Under the pieces are notes generated by a model. It did no database searches and had not been told where the DNA came from. It saw only the letters and a list, made by a program, of their open reading frames with translations. A stretch of 64,000 nt of DNA, taken from assembly GCA_963848115.1 (NCBI GenBank), contig CAWKCP010000025.1, positions 124,001 through 188,000 on the forward strand, read 5' to 3'. The DNA is from JAWKOK01 sp963848115. GTDB taxonomy: Bacteria; Chloroflexota; Anaerolineae; Caldilineales; Caldilineaceae. The position numbers and the translations under genes were made by a program. Below are positions 56,016 to 64,000 of this stretch, in pieces (position 1 is the stretch's first letter; every line of letters starts with the position of its first letter).

Positions 56016-57428
56016 ATGTCTGATAACAGGAAGATCCCGGAGGTTTCGTCCGGTGATGAATCCAATGGGAATCGCAGGACGTTGTACACGAATGGAAACA
56101 CTCCCCATGCCTCCGGGTATTCGAATGGCAACAGTATGAATGACACTTCTCTGAACGGCAATGGTATGGATAGATCAAGCGAAGAACAGGCAACATCAAA
56201 AAGCGTCGGTCCGGTGCCGGGCCACTACGAGCCTCGCTATGCCCAGATCATTGGCTGGGGCTACCATGTGCCGGAAAAAGTGATCACCAATCAAGATCTG
56301 GAACAGATTGTCGACACAAGCGACGAATGGATTCGATCGCGAACGGGCATTGAAGGACGACATGTTGCAGCAGGGCCGTCAGAGACAACGGCATCTCTCG
56401 CCGTCATCGCCGCACGTAGGGCATTGGAAGTTGCCGATGTGCCGCCTAGCCGCGTCGATCTCATTATCTGCTCGACCAGCTCGCCCGAATACATCTTTCC
56501 CTCCACAGCCTCCATCGTCCAGGATTCCTTGGGTGCGACCAATGCCGGAGCCTTCGACCTTAGCGCAGCCTGCTCAGGCTTTGTCTATGCGCTGGCCATG
56601 GCCCGCGGCCACATCCTGGCCGGTGATGCAGAGTATGTGTTGGTTCTGGGATCGGAGACGTTGAGCCGAATCGTCGACTGGACGGACCGCAATACGTGCG
56701 TGCTATTTGGCGACGGAGCCGGCGCCGTGCTGGTGGCGGCAAGCGATGTGCCGGGCGGCATCCTCGCTACGGAGTTGGGCAGCGACGGCTCAGGGGCCAA
56801 TTCTCTGATCCTCCCCGGCGGCGGCAGCGCCATGCCCGCCAGCCTGGAAACAGTCAGCAACGGTAGCCACTACCTCAAGATGGACGGCAAAGCAGTCTTT
56901 CGCTTCGCCACGCGCGTGATGGCCAATGCCACGCGCAAGGTCATGGACCGAGCAGGCATGACGGTCGACGACCTGGCACTGGTCATTCCCCACCAGGCCA
57001 ACATTCGCATCATCCAGAACAGCGTGTTGCGCCAGCTCAAGATTCCTGAGGACAAGGTTGTCATCAACTTGCAACGCTACGGCAACACCAGCACCGCCAG
57101 CATCCCCATTGCGCTCTGTGAAGCCATCGAAGAAGGGCGAATCAAGCCGGGGGACAACCTGGTTTTTGTTGGTTTTGGCGCCGGGCTCACCTGGGCGGCC
57201 TGCGCCATCCAATGGAGCGTCCCGGTCGACCAACAACGGGCCGGCTGGTGGAAGAGCACGCGTCGCAATGCTGTCTATCAGGCCGCAGCAGCACGCAGCA
57301 TGTGGCGTCGTGCTGTGCGCTGGGTCTACGATGTCTGGCCGACCGACCCCAGCCTCCGCCCGCTGCCCGAGCAAGAGCCCGCTGAGCCGGACAAGATTCG
57401 ACCGGATGAATCAGGAACGCAGAAATGA
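56016..57428 (+). CDS. fabH: 3-oxoacyl-[acyl-carrier-protein] synthase III with extended termini
   Basis: Starts fatty acid synthesis by joining an acyl-CoA primer to malonyl-ACP. 470 residues, against the usual 320. The core is canonical: AQIIGWGYHVPEKVITNQDLE, SRTGIEGRHV, catalytic Cys in DLSAACSGFVYALAMA, His in LVIPHQANIRIIQ and Asn in RYGNTSTASIPIAL. The first 70 residues are a low-complexity Asn/Gly/Ser tail (NGNTPHASGYSNGNSMNDTS) and the last 65 an Arg/Trp-then-Pro/Glu tail. ATG 56016 has GGGAGG upstream. The extensions are unlike ordinary FabH and may serve protein contacts; their purpose is unknown. Confidence 0.92.
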   Translation: MSDNRKIPEVSSGDESNGNRRTLYTNGNTPHASGYSNGNSMNDTSLNGNGMDRSSEEQATSKSVGPVPGHYEPRYAQIIGWGYHVPEKVITNQDLEQIVDTSDEWIRSRTGIEGRHVAAGPSETTASLAVIAARRALEVADVPPSRVDLIICSTSSPEYIFPSTASIVQDSLGATNAGAFDLSAACSGFVYALAMARGHILAGDAEYVLVLGSETLSRIVDWTDRNTCVLFGDGAGAVLVAASDVPGGILATELGSDGSGANSLILPGGGSAMPASLETVSNGSHYLKMDGKAVFRFATRVMANATRKVMDRAGMTVDDLALVIPHQANIRIIQNSVLRQLKIPEDKVVINLQRYGNTSTASIPIALCEAIEEGRIKPGDNLVFVGFGAGLTWAACAIQWSVPVDQQRAGWWKSTRRNAVYQAAAARSMWRRAVRWVYDVWPTDPSLRPLPEQEPAEPDKIRPDESGTQK

Positions 57429-57429
57429 C

Positions 57430-57484
57430 AAGGGTGAGGGGGTGACAGGGTGAGTTGAACTCACCCTGTCACCCCCTCACCCTT
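57430..57484. terminator. Perfect 27-bp hairpin with 1-base loop (GGTGAGGGGGTGAC family)
   Basis: Arms 57430-57456 and 57458-57484 are exact complements around G57457. It begins one base after the fabH stop and lies before the convergent gene end at 57511. Sequence core GGTGAGGGGGTGACA is shared with 16021-16074. Confidence 0.85.
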
Positions 57485-57510
57485 TCTTGCCCACAGAATA
57501 CCGGCTTCAA

Positions 57511-58011
57511 CTACCCAAACTGCTCCGCAACCTCCGGCTTGATCAAATACCAGATCGTCACGCCGCCGATGATGGTGCCGAGCGGCACGGCAAAGAGGCT
57601 CACCATTGCCAGAGCGATTGCGGCCACCCTCGCCCACTGGCGCATGGTCCACAGCCCGTAACCCACGACCAGAAAGAGAATGCAGAAGGACATCAACACA
57701 AAGGCGATGATACCGAGGATCAAAGTTGCAATCAACGCACCCGGATCCTCGAAAATACCGACAATGGCCGTGATCCCCGCAGGCAGCGCCACGAAGACCG
57801 TCCCCAGCAGAAACGCACCCGCCAGCACGAAGTGATAGAGAGAAAGCAAGGTGATGCCATCGTCCCGATCCTTGCGCAATGAAGAACGCGTGGGCGTCTG
57901 CGTCCCTGACCGCTGTTTTGCTCCGGATTGCCCGGCCTTGAGTTGGTCGGCAGCCTGACTCGTCTGAATCTGTACCGCACTCACCCCGCCGCTCGCCATC
58001 GTTTCCGTCAT
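57511..58011 (-). CDS. Small membrane protein of unknown function
   Basis: 166 residues from ATG 58011 (MTETMASGGVSAVQ). A polar head of about 55 residues, rich in Gln, Ser and Thr, precedes three or four membrane helices (FVLAGAFLLGTVFVALPAGITAIVGI; LIATLILGIIAFVLMSFCILFLVVGYG; VAAIALAMVSLFAVPLGTIIGGVTIW). GLWTMRQWARVAAIAL resembles small DUF-type membrane proteins, but I cannot name a family. In-frame GTG codons in a tandem 18-base duplication (GTGACAGATGAAATC) just upstream are alternative starts. Convergent with fabH. Confidence 0.55.
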   Translation of the reverse strand: MTETMASGGVSAVQIQTSQAADQLKAGQSGAKQRSGTQTPTRSSLRKDRDDGITLLSLYHFVLAGAFLLGTVFVALPAGITAIVGIFEDPGALIATLILGIIAFVLMSFCILFLVVGYGLWTMRQWARVAAIALAMVSLFAVPLGTIIGGVTIWYLIKPEVAEQFG

Positions 58012-58084
58012 CACGATTTCATCTGTCACGATTTCATCTGTCACGTTACCCACCTCATCCGTCTTTACCAATGACTCGTAGCGA

Positions 58085-58149
58085 CGACCCTTGTGGTCCC
58101 CATGTCTGATTGGCCAAGTGCGGACGGCCACAAGGGTCGCCCCTAGCGT
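58085..58149. repeat. CGACCCTTGTGG inverted repeat element
   Basis: CGACCCTTGTGG (58085-58096) and CCACAAGGGTCG (58138-58149) are exact complements separated by 41 bases; REP-like, upstream of eno and of the small membrane protein gene. Confidence 0.6.
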
Positions 58150-58309
58150 AGAATCACAGAACCAGCGTCGGTTCCCAAAAGCAAGAATTACCAAGAACGG
58201 TCCGTTGCAGGTTATAATTGACCTGTTTGCCTATGAACCTCTGCCGATCACTACGCAGGGGTAGAATATAAGTTGCAATTGAGAAACCAAATTCGAGTTG
58301 GAGGAAAAA

Positions 58310-59599
58310 ATGACCGAGATAATTGATATCACTGGCCGAGAAGTACTGGACAGCCGCGGCAACCCGACCGTCGAGGTCGACGTTCAATTGATCACAGGCG
58401 AAGTTGGTCGCGCCATCGTGCCCAGCGGCGCCAGCACCGGAGAACATGAAGCCGTCGAACTGCGGGATGGCGACAAGGGTCGCTACGGCGGCAAGGGCGT
58501 GCTCAAGGCCGTTGCCAATGTCAACGACGTGCTGGCTGAAGAACTGCTCGGCTTCAGCGCACTGGATCAGATCGGTCTCGACGAGGCCATGCTGGCCCTG
58601 GACGGTACCGAGAACAAAGGCAACCTGGGTGCAAACGCCATTCTCGGCGTCAGCCTGGCCACGGCCAAGGCCGCAGCCGCCGCGCTTGAGCTTCCACTCT
58701 ACCGCTATCTGGGCGGCGTCAGCGCCCGCACGCTTCCCGTACCGATGATGAACATCCTCAACGGCGGCAAGCATGCAGCCAACAGCACCGACTTCCAGGA
58801 GTTCATGGCCATGCCCGTGGGCGCATCCAGCTTTGCCGAGGCTTTGCGCTGGGGCGCCGAGATCTACCACAATCTCAAGAATGTGCTGCATGACGGCGGC
58901 TACAGCACCAACGTCGGCGACGAGGGCGGCTTCGCCCCCAGCCTGGGCGGCAACGTCAAGGCCATCGAAGTCATTCTGCAGGCCATTGAAAAGACCGGCC
59001 TGCGCCCCGGCGAGGATGTCTATATCGCCCTGGACCCGGCCACCAGCGAACTCTACGACAGAGAGAGCGGCCTCTACATTCTCGACATCGAGGGCAAGAA
59101 GCTGAACAGCGAAGAGATGGTCGAGTTGTGGGCCGACTGGGTCGCCCGCTTCCCCATCATCAGCATTGAGGACGGTTTGGACGAGAATGATTGGGCAGGC
59201 TGGCAGAAGCTCTGCGCCAAGGTTGGCGACAAAGTTCAGCTCGTGGGCGACGATCTGCTGGTCACCAACGTGCAGCGCATCGAGCGCGCAATCGAAGAGA
59301 AGTCGTGCAACTCATTGCTTTGCAAGGTGAACCAGATCGGCACGCTCACCGAAAGCATCGCCGCCATCGACATGAGCCACCGTGCGGGCTGGTCCGCCGT
59401 GGTCAGCCATCGCTCGGGCGAGACCGAGGACGCCACCATCGCAGACCTGGTCGTCGGCTTCAACACCGGCCAGATCAAGACCGGCGCCCCGGCCCGCAGC
59501 GACCGTGTCGCCAAGTACAACCAGCTTCTGCGCATCGAAGAAGAGTTGGGCGATGTTGCCACCTACGCCGGCAAGAGCGCCTTCCCGCACATGCGCTAA
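58310..59599 (+). CDS. eno: Enolase
   Basis: Interconverts 2-phosphoglycerate and phosphoenolpyruvate in glycolysis and gluconeogenesis. 429 residues, standard length. Motifs in order: REVLDSRGNPTVEVDV, PSGASTGEHEAVELRDG, FQEFMAMPVGA, VGDEGGFAPSL, metal ligands Asp in ALDPATSELYD, Glu in IISIEDGLDENDW and Asp in LVGDDLLVTN, catalytic Lys in LLCKVNQIGTLTE, and SHRSGETEDATIADLVV near the end. ATG 58310 has GGAGG five bases before. Together with pyk in the window it implies an active lower glycolysis. Confidence 0.98.
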   Translation: MTEIIDITGREVLDSRGNPTVEVDVQLITGEVGRAIVPSGASTGEHEAVELRDGDKGRYGGKGVLKAVANVNDVLAEELLGFSALDQIGLDEAMLALDGTENKGNLGANAILGVSLATAKAAAAALELPLYRYLGGVSARTLPVPMMNILNGGKHAANSTDFQEFMAMPVGASSFAEALRWGAEIYHNLKNVLHDGGYSTNVGDEGGFAPSLGGNVKAIEVILQAIEKTGLRPGEDVYIALDPATSELYDRESGLYILDIEGKKLNSEEMVELWADWVARFPIISIEDGLDENDWAGWQKLCAKVGDKVQLVGDDLLVTNVQRIERAIEEKSCNSLLCKVNQIGTLTESIAAIDMSHRAGWSAVVSHRSGETEDATIADLVVGFNTGQIKTGAPARSDRVAKYNQLLRIEEELGDVATYAGKSAFPHMR

Positions 59600-59621
59600 C
59601 AGCGAACTGCAAAGACCAAAA

Positions 59622-59672
59622 ACCGACCACAGATTATCTGACGTGGTTCACGTCAGATAATCTGTGGTCGGT
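59622..59672. terminator. eno terminator, 24-bp perfect arms
   Basis: Arms 59622-59645 and 59649-59672, loop GTT, no mismatch, 22 bases after the eno stop. Confidence 0.9.
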
Positions 59673-59721
59673 GTAGGTTCACCAGGTCCGACACGCCCTA
59701 TACCACTAATGTATCCAGAGT

Positions 59722-59934
59722 CTACGCAACAACGGGCGTCAGTGTGAATACCCGAGACAGTTGCAACGCACGTGCCAAGTCGCCTCTTCGTAACGCCTGG
59801 CGAACATCATCCAGTTTGTAAGCATCCTCAAGCGATAAGTATGGCGACCAGTCATCATCCGTTTCGATCAGCTCAAGTTCAACCTGAGCTACATAGTCAC
59901 CTTCGTGGATGTACTTCGTCTGCCGTCTTTTCAT
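59722..59934 (-). CDS. Small acidic protein, antitoxin-like partner of the DUF4258 gene
   Basis: 70 residues (MKRRQTKYIHEGDYVAQVEL ... LSLEDAYKLDDVRQALRRGDLARALQLSRVFTLTPV). Small, partly acidic, placed 3 bases after the DUF4258 gene on the same strand. This arrangement is common for toxin-antitoxin pairs, and similar short proteins follow DUF4258 genes elsewhere. No DNA-binding fold is obvious. The assignment as antitoxin is by context only. Confidence 0.6.
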   Translation of the reverse strand: MKRRQTKYIHEGDYVAQVELELIETDDDWSPYLSLEDAYKLDDVRQALRRGDLARALQLSRVFTLTPVVA

Positions 59935-59937
59935 GCG

Positions 59938-60258
59938 CTATGTCCTACTCAGAAAATCTGCCGTCCATCGTTCTGGATCAGGTCGATAGGCCGTAACAAC
60001 TACCGCTGGTGATGATTTGCCCAGTGGGATACCCCATACGACATGAATCGGTCGACCATCACCATCCGCTTGCAAGACCAAAACAGATGGCCCTCTGTGA
60101 TATTCGGGACAGTCTTCTACAACAACACCCGTCGCGATGCCGTCCACGACATCTCTCGCAAATAGGTCATCGTTTGCGAGCTCATCGTAGCCGTGGTCGG
60201 AGATGCGAACATCGCCCTTCTCGACCAAGGCAATGATTCGGCCAAATGTCTTGCTCAT
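59938..60258 (-). CDS. DUF4258 protein, possible RNase-like toxin
   Basis: 106 residues: IALVEKGDVRISDHGYDELANDD, IATGVVVEDCPEYHRGPSVLVLQ, GRPIHVVWGIPL and AVVVTAYRPDPERW. The order of a His near the start, a G-P-S-L-V strand, H-V-V-W and a final V-T-Y-P-D strand is that of DUF4258, a RelE/BECR-like group. Such domains occur in putative toxins and some polymorphic systems. It heads a two-gene unit with the 70-residue protein. Whether it is toxic is unknown. Confidence 0.7.
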   Translation of the reverse strand: MSKTFGRIIALVEKGDVRISDHGYDELANDDLFARDVVDGIATGVVVEDCPEYHRGPSVLVLQADGDGRPIHVVWGIPLGKSSPAVVVTAYRPDPERWTADFLSRT

Positions 60259-60354
60259 GGCTCAATCGTACTATGAGAACCATACTTTTGCAACGCCAAA
60301 TCAAAATCATCATTGCAGTCGATTGGGCTGCCAGCCATTTCCCGGAGGCTCCAA

Positions 60355-62118
60355 ATGACCACAACCCAACGCCCCAACGTCATCCTGGTAATGACCGACG
60401 ACCAGGGCTACGCCGATCTCGGTTGCACCGGCAATCCCTGGATCCAGACGCCAAACATCGACGCCTTTCACGACCAAGCCGTGCGCCTCAGCGACTTCCA
60501 CGTCTCGCCGCTGTGCACGCCGACACGCGGCGCCCTGATGTCGGGACGACGGCCGGTACGCAACGGCGCCTGGGCCACTTGTTGGGGACGCTCCATCCTG
60601 GGCAAGAACGAGGTGACCATGGCCGACGTCTTTGCGGCTAACGGCTATCGCACCGGCATGTTCGGCAAGTGGCACCTGGGCGACAACTATCCCTATCGGC
60701 CCCAGGACCGTGGGTTTCAGAAGGTGGTCGCGCACAAGGGCGGCGGCGTGGGTCAAACCCCCGACTTCTGGGGCAACAACTACTTCGATGACACCTATTT
60801 CCGGAGTGATGACGCGGCCAACGATAAACCGGTCGAGTACGAAGGCTACTGCACCGACATCTGGTTCGACGAGGCCATGGACTTCATTGAGGAGACGCAG
60901 GCGAGCGACAGCGACCAGCCCTTCTTCACCTATCTGGTCACCAACGCACCCCACAGTCCCTATCTGGTGGCTGAGCGCTACACTCAACTCTACGCCGACA
61001 ATCCCGACATTCCCGAACCGGCCTTCTACGGCATGATCACCAACATCGATGAGAACTTCGGCCGGCTGCGCGCCAAGTTGGATGAACTGGGCATTGCAGA
61101 CAACACGATCCTGATCTTCATGACCGACAACGGCTCCTCGGGCGGCTGTGAGCTGAACGAACAGGGTTTTGTGACCCGCGGCTACAATGCCGGTCTGCGC
61201 GGCATGAAGGCCTCCTACTACGACGGCGGCCATCGTGCGCCCTTCTTCGTGCGCTGGCCCGGCGGCGGGCTGGATTCGGCCACGGACATAAACGAGATGA
61301 CGCTCCACATTGACCTGCTGCCCACCTTCATCGACCTCTGTGGATTGGAGCCGCCGGCAGACGTACCATTCGACGGCGAGAGCCTCGCGCCGCTGCTGCG
61401 CGGCGAGGCCGAAGCCCTGCCCGACGACCGCACCCACTTTATCCAATATCGCCAGGACACCACACCGCCTGAAAAGTGGACCAACGCCGTGATGACACGC
61501 CGCTGGCGGCTGATCCACGGCGCCAAACTCTACGACATTCAGGCCGATCCCGGCCAGCGTCACGATGTGGCCGACGCTTTCCCCGAAGTCGTGGACCGGC
61601 TACGCCAGGCCCACGAGAATTGGTGGGCCGAGATCGAGCCGGGGCTAGCGGCCTACAGGCCCATCTCGCTGGGCAATGATGCCGAAAACCCGACCAAGCT
61701 GGACGCCATGGATGTCATGGGCGATGTGGCCTGGCATCAGACCCACATCATTCAAGCCCAGCAGAGTACAGGCAGGTGGACCGTCGACGTCGAGCAGCCG
61801 GGCCGCTATCGCTTTGCCCTGCGCCGCTGGCCCGACGTACTCGACCTGCCCATCGACGCCGGCATCTCGCCCGAAGCAGCGCGCCGCCACATCTACGCAC
61901 CGCCCAGTGGCGAGTGCAACACCATCCACCCGACCAGCGCATTGCTACGCCTTTTTGATATCGAAGAGACCCAAAACGTGAGCGAAGGCGACAAAGAGGT
62001 GGTATTTGAGCTATCGCTGGAGCGAACCGGTGTGACTGAGTTGGAAGCATGGTTCGTGGAAGATGAGGCGAGCAGGACGATGCAGGGTGCGTACTATGTG
62101 TATGTGGAGAGACTCTAG
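60355..62118 (+). CDS. Arylsulfatase-type sulfatase
   Basis: 587 residues. RPNVILVMTDDQGYADLGCTG holds the metal-binding Asp pair, and SPLCTPTRGALMSGRRP the CxPxR motif in which Cys becomes formylglycine. GKWHLGDNYPYRPQDRGF and FMTDNGSSGG (metal ligands) follow. The last 150 residues form an extra beta-rich domain (STGRWTVDVEQPGRYRFALRRWP). No signal peptide is apparent, unusual for polysaccharide sulfatases, so it may act on imported sulfated sugars. ATG 60355 follows GGAGG. With GH78 and the sugar kinase it suggests use of sulfated, rhamnose-rich glycans; this is inference. Confidence 0.92.
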   Translation: MTTTQRPNVILVMTDDQGYADLGCTGNPWIQTPNIDAFHDQAVRLSDFHVSPLCTPTRGALMSGRRPVRNGAWATCWGRSILGKNEVTMADVFAANGYRTGMFGKWHLGDNYPYRPQDRGFQKVVAHKGGGVGQTPDFWGNNYFDDTYFRSDDAANDKPVEYEGYCTDIWFDEAMDFIEETQASDSDQPFFTYLVTNAPHSPYLVAERYTQLYADNPDIPEPAFYGMITNIDENFGRLRAKLDELGIADNTILIFMTDNGSSGGCELNEQGFVTRGYNAGLRGMKASYYDGGHRAPFFVRWPGGGLDSATDINEMTLHIDLLPTFIDLCGLEPPADVPFDGESLAPLLRGEAEALPDDRTHFIQYRQDTTPPEKWTNAVMTRRWRLIHGAKLYDIQADPGQRHDVADAFPEVVDRLRQAHENWWAEIEPGLAAYRPISLGNDAENPTKLDAMDVMGDVAWHQTHIIQAQQSTGRWTVDVEQPGRYRFALRRWPDVLDLPIDAGISPEAARRHIYAPPSGECNTIHPTSALLRLFDIEETQNVSEGDKEVVFELSLERTGVTELEAWFVEDEASRTMQGAYYVYVERL

Positions 62119-62131
62119 ATGCTTGTCATTT

Positions 62132-62168
62132 TAGAGGCGCTCATACTTCGTGGAGATGAGCGCCTCTA
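62132..62168. terminator. Sulfatase terminator, 13-bp perfect arms
   Basis: TAGAGGCGCTCAT (62132-62144) and ATGAGCGCCTCTA (62156-62168), 13 bases after the stop. The remaining gap to 62304 shows nothing. Confidence 0.85.
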
Positions 62169-62304
62169 CATGGCTACTTTACGGAAACGGTGTGTTCACG
62201 CCAATTGTCTAGAATCGGCAGCGAACGTTGGCATAGCTTAGCCCTCGACCGACAGTTTCAGCAATCCGCATAGCCCATTGATCTTCCCTGTGATAATCGA
62301 GCAC

Positions 62305-63282
62305 TCAATTAGATAACAAGTTGGTGCAGTCGTCCCAATGCTGAATGAGCGGCGCCAGCGCCGTCCAGAACGGGTCTGAAATCGGATATTCGGCGGCACG
62401 CGCATTTTCAACCGCCTCTTCAGGAAAACGTGCGCCGGGAATGGTAGTCGCGACCTGCGGATGGCGGGTCACCCACTGAAGCGCCACAGCCAGAAGGGGA
62501 ACATCGTGTTCCTGGCACAATGCCTGGATCTTGCCTGCATGAGCCTGGCAAGCCGCGCTGTAGTGGCGGTCATAGTAGACGGCTTCCGTCTGTGGACCGG
62601 TGGCAAGCAGGCCGCGTTCGATCGATGTGGCAATGACCAGGCCGACGTTGTGCTCTGCGGCAGCGGGAAGAATGCGCCTGATCGCATATTGGTTGAGCAG
62701 GCTCCACGCACGTGGCACCACGGCGACATCGAACTCGCCGGTCTCGATATAGTCGGCATTGGTGCGCGGATCGTCAGCTGCTGTTCCGATATGGACAACA
62801 AGCTTCTGATCCTGGAGATGGCGCAAGGCCCCAAGCGCCCGATCGGTGCCCAACACGTCGACCATGGGCACGTCCATGGCGTCGTGGATGTAGACGATCT
62901 CAAGTCGATCCACTCCTAACCGTGTCAAGCTGGCCTCGACGCCGCGAACCACCGCATCATACCCGTAGTCATAGCCGCCTACTGAGCGCCCGACTTTGGT
63001 TGTCACCAGGCACTTTGCCGCCAAATCCGGTCGCGCACGCAAGACGCTGCCGATGATTTCCTCCGAACGGCCGCCGCCATAGAGCGCTGCCGTGTCGACC
63101 AGCGTGCAGCCTGCTTCCAGCGCGGCAACAACGGTCTCAAACCCGAGTTGCTCGTCGATGTCACGGATGAGGTCATCGTAGGGGACATGGGGGGCATGAA
63201 TGGTACGCATGCCCAAGAATGCAGTCCCCAGGCCAACGATAGGTACATCCAGGCCAGTCTTTCCCAGGGTCTTATGCTTCAT
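62305..63282 (-). CDS. Aldo/keto reductase (aldose dehydrogenase-like)
   Basis: 325 residues from ATG 63282. Tetrad: Asp and Tyr in TLVDTAALYGGGRSEEIIG, Lys in LVTTKVGRSVGG, His in EIVYIHDAMD. FETVVAALEAG and ALQWVTRHPQVATTIPG are typical; the layout resembles the L-fucose/D-threo-aldose dehydrogenase branch, which acts on free sugars. GTG 63294 is an alternative start, but AAAGG is better spaced for ATG 63282. It converges with the sulfatase gene, so a link to sugar use is possible. Confidence 0.87.
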   Translation of the reverse strand: MKHKTLGKTGLDVPIVGLGTAFLGMRTIHAPHVPYDDLIRDIDEQLGFETVVAALEAGCTLVDTAALYGGGRSEEIIGSVLRARPDLAAKCLVTTKVGRSVGGYDYGYDAVVRGVEASLTRLGVDRLEIVYIHDAMDVPMVDVLGTDRALGALRHLQDQKLVVHIGTAADDPRTNADYIETGEFDVAVVPRAWSLLNQYAIRRILPAAAEHNVGLVIATSIERGLLATGPQTEAVYYDRHYSAACQAHAGKIQALCQEHDVPLLAVALQWVTRHPQVATTIPGARFPEEAVENARAAEYPISDPFWTALAPLIQHWDDCTNLLSN

Positions 63283-63326
63283 TGATTTGCGCACCTTTCT
63301 GCTGTATTGACCGCAAACTGTTGTGT

Positions 63327-63384
63327 GAGCAATCCAAAAGAGCGACCGGCGAAGTACTTCGCCGGTCGCTCTTTTGGATTGCTC
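63327..63384. terminator. 58-bp perfect palindrome (29-bp arms, no loop)
   Basis: Arms 63327-63355 and 63356-63384 are exact complements, containing AAAAGAGCG and CGCTCTTTT. It lies 4 bases past the 3' end of tRNA-Leu, which it probably terminates. Confidence 0.9.
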
Positions 63385-63388
63385 TCTT

Positions 63389-63474
<86 letters not shown>

Positions 63475-63813
63475 ATGCTCAACTTTCAAGCATCCAAATT
63501 ATACGCAGGTCAGGATGGAAAGTCAAAATCAGAGTGATTGAATGATGCCGCTCCTGCACCGCCTCCATGAACTCTGTACGTCCTCTGTGCCTTGTATTTT
63601 GAAATCGCACATTATAAATCGAATAGCGAAAGATCGGGGATTCATGGCAAGCTCTGTGGAGAAGCCTATCCACCCAATGATGTTGACAAAACTCTAACAC
63701 AATTCTGACGCGGGTCTTGCATGTTCATGATAGAGTAGGAAGGTACAGACTGATAGAAATCGAACTGTGACAAACGACGGGCTGAGTTCTTAAGAATACT
63801 CAGCCTGTCATTG

Positions 63814-63865
63814 TGTCGACATGATTTGTCAATATGATGTGTCAATATGAAGTGTAAATTTGAAT
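63814..63865 (+). repeat. Four tandem 13-bp units upstream of htpG
   Basis: TGTCGACATGATT, TGTCAATATGATG, TGTCAATATGAAG and TGTAAATTTGAAT follow one another without spacing, ending 12 bases before the GGAGG of htpG. A hairpin GGCTGAGT/ACTCAGCC lies just ahead (63780-63805). No CIRCE element was found. Position suggests a regulator-binding array. Confidence 0.65.
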
Positions 63866-63887
63866 AAACCCTGACCGGAGGAAGAAA

Positions 63888-64000
<113 letters not shown>

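Overview
The window looks like a chromosomal segment of a Chloroflexota bacterium (Anaerolineae or Caldilineae type). This is an inference from gene style: moderately high GC, Thr/Pro-rich secreted proteins with SH3 and PA14 domains, DUF2723 and other large polytopic membrane proteins, a stand-alone GyrA C-terminal propeller, membrane H+-PPase, and many short intergenic repeats. There is no rRNA gene to confirm it. No phage, plasmid, insertion sequence with a transposase, or CRISPR array was seen.

Layout. 1-2.2 kb: ribosomal protein S18 with a long acidic repeat extension, then a membrane-anchored parvulin foldase. 2.5-6.6 kb: an aldo/keto reductase, then larB-larE-larC for the nickel-pincer cofactor, with larC interrupted. 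6.8-14.7 kb: carbohydrate genes (aldo/keto reductase, PfkB kinase, GH78 rhamnosidase) and a three-domain secreted hydrolase. 14.9-17.8 kb: selD, which itself carries an in-frame UGA with a SECIS-like hairpin, convergent with a cysteine desulfurase and a truncated acyltransferase. 17.9-20.3 kb: a structured leader and hppA. 20.5-24 kb: TauE permease, a degenerate tyrosine recombinase, a LuxR-Kelch membrane regulator. 24.3-32.2 kb: lepA-ksgA, a D-2-hydroxyacid dehydrogenase, UDP-xylose synthase, an Lgt-like protein, thiamine pyrophosphokinase, DUF456, nnrE. 32.5-41.4 kb: membrane and secreted proteins, an Amt-like protein lacking the pore histidines, ThpR, a thioredoxin-like protein. 41.9-49.7 kb: glyA, a UMF1 transporter, pyruvate kinase, a ParB-like protein, the GyrA-CTD protein. 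50-64 kb: a lytic transglycosylase, a PA14 protein, fabF-fabH, enolase, a toxin-antitoxin-like pair, a sulfatase, a third aldo/keto reductase, tRNA-Leu(GAG) and the start of htpG.

Two traits run through the whole window. First, many gene ends carry unusually long, perfectly paired hairpins (18-35 bp arms) with unrelated stem sequences. Second, short non-coding repeats are dense: a 105-bp family in three copies, paired-end elements of about 140 bp, CACGAAT and CCACAGAT elements, and several palindromic families, one of which sits in frame inside ksgA.

Six otherwise normal genes (larC, GH78, hppA, a secreted protein, pyk, the gyrA-CTD gene) are broken by indels. Because pyk and hppA are unlikely to be dead, sequencing or assembly error is the simplest explanation; three of the indels share the heptamer GATCTGG.
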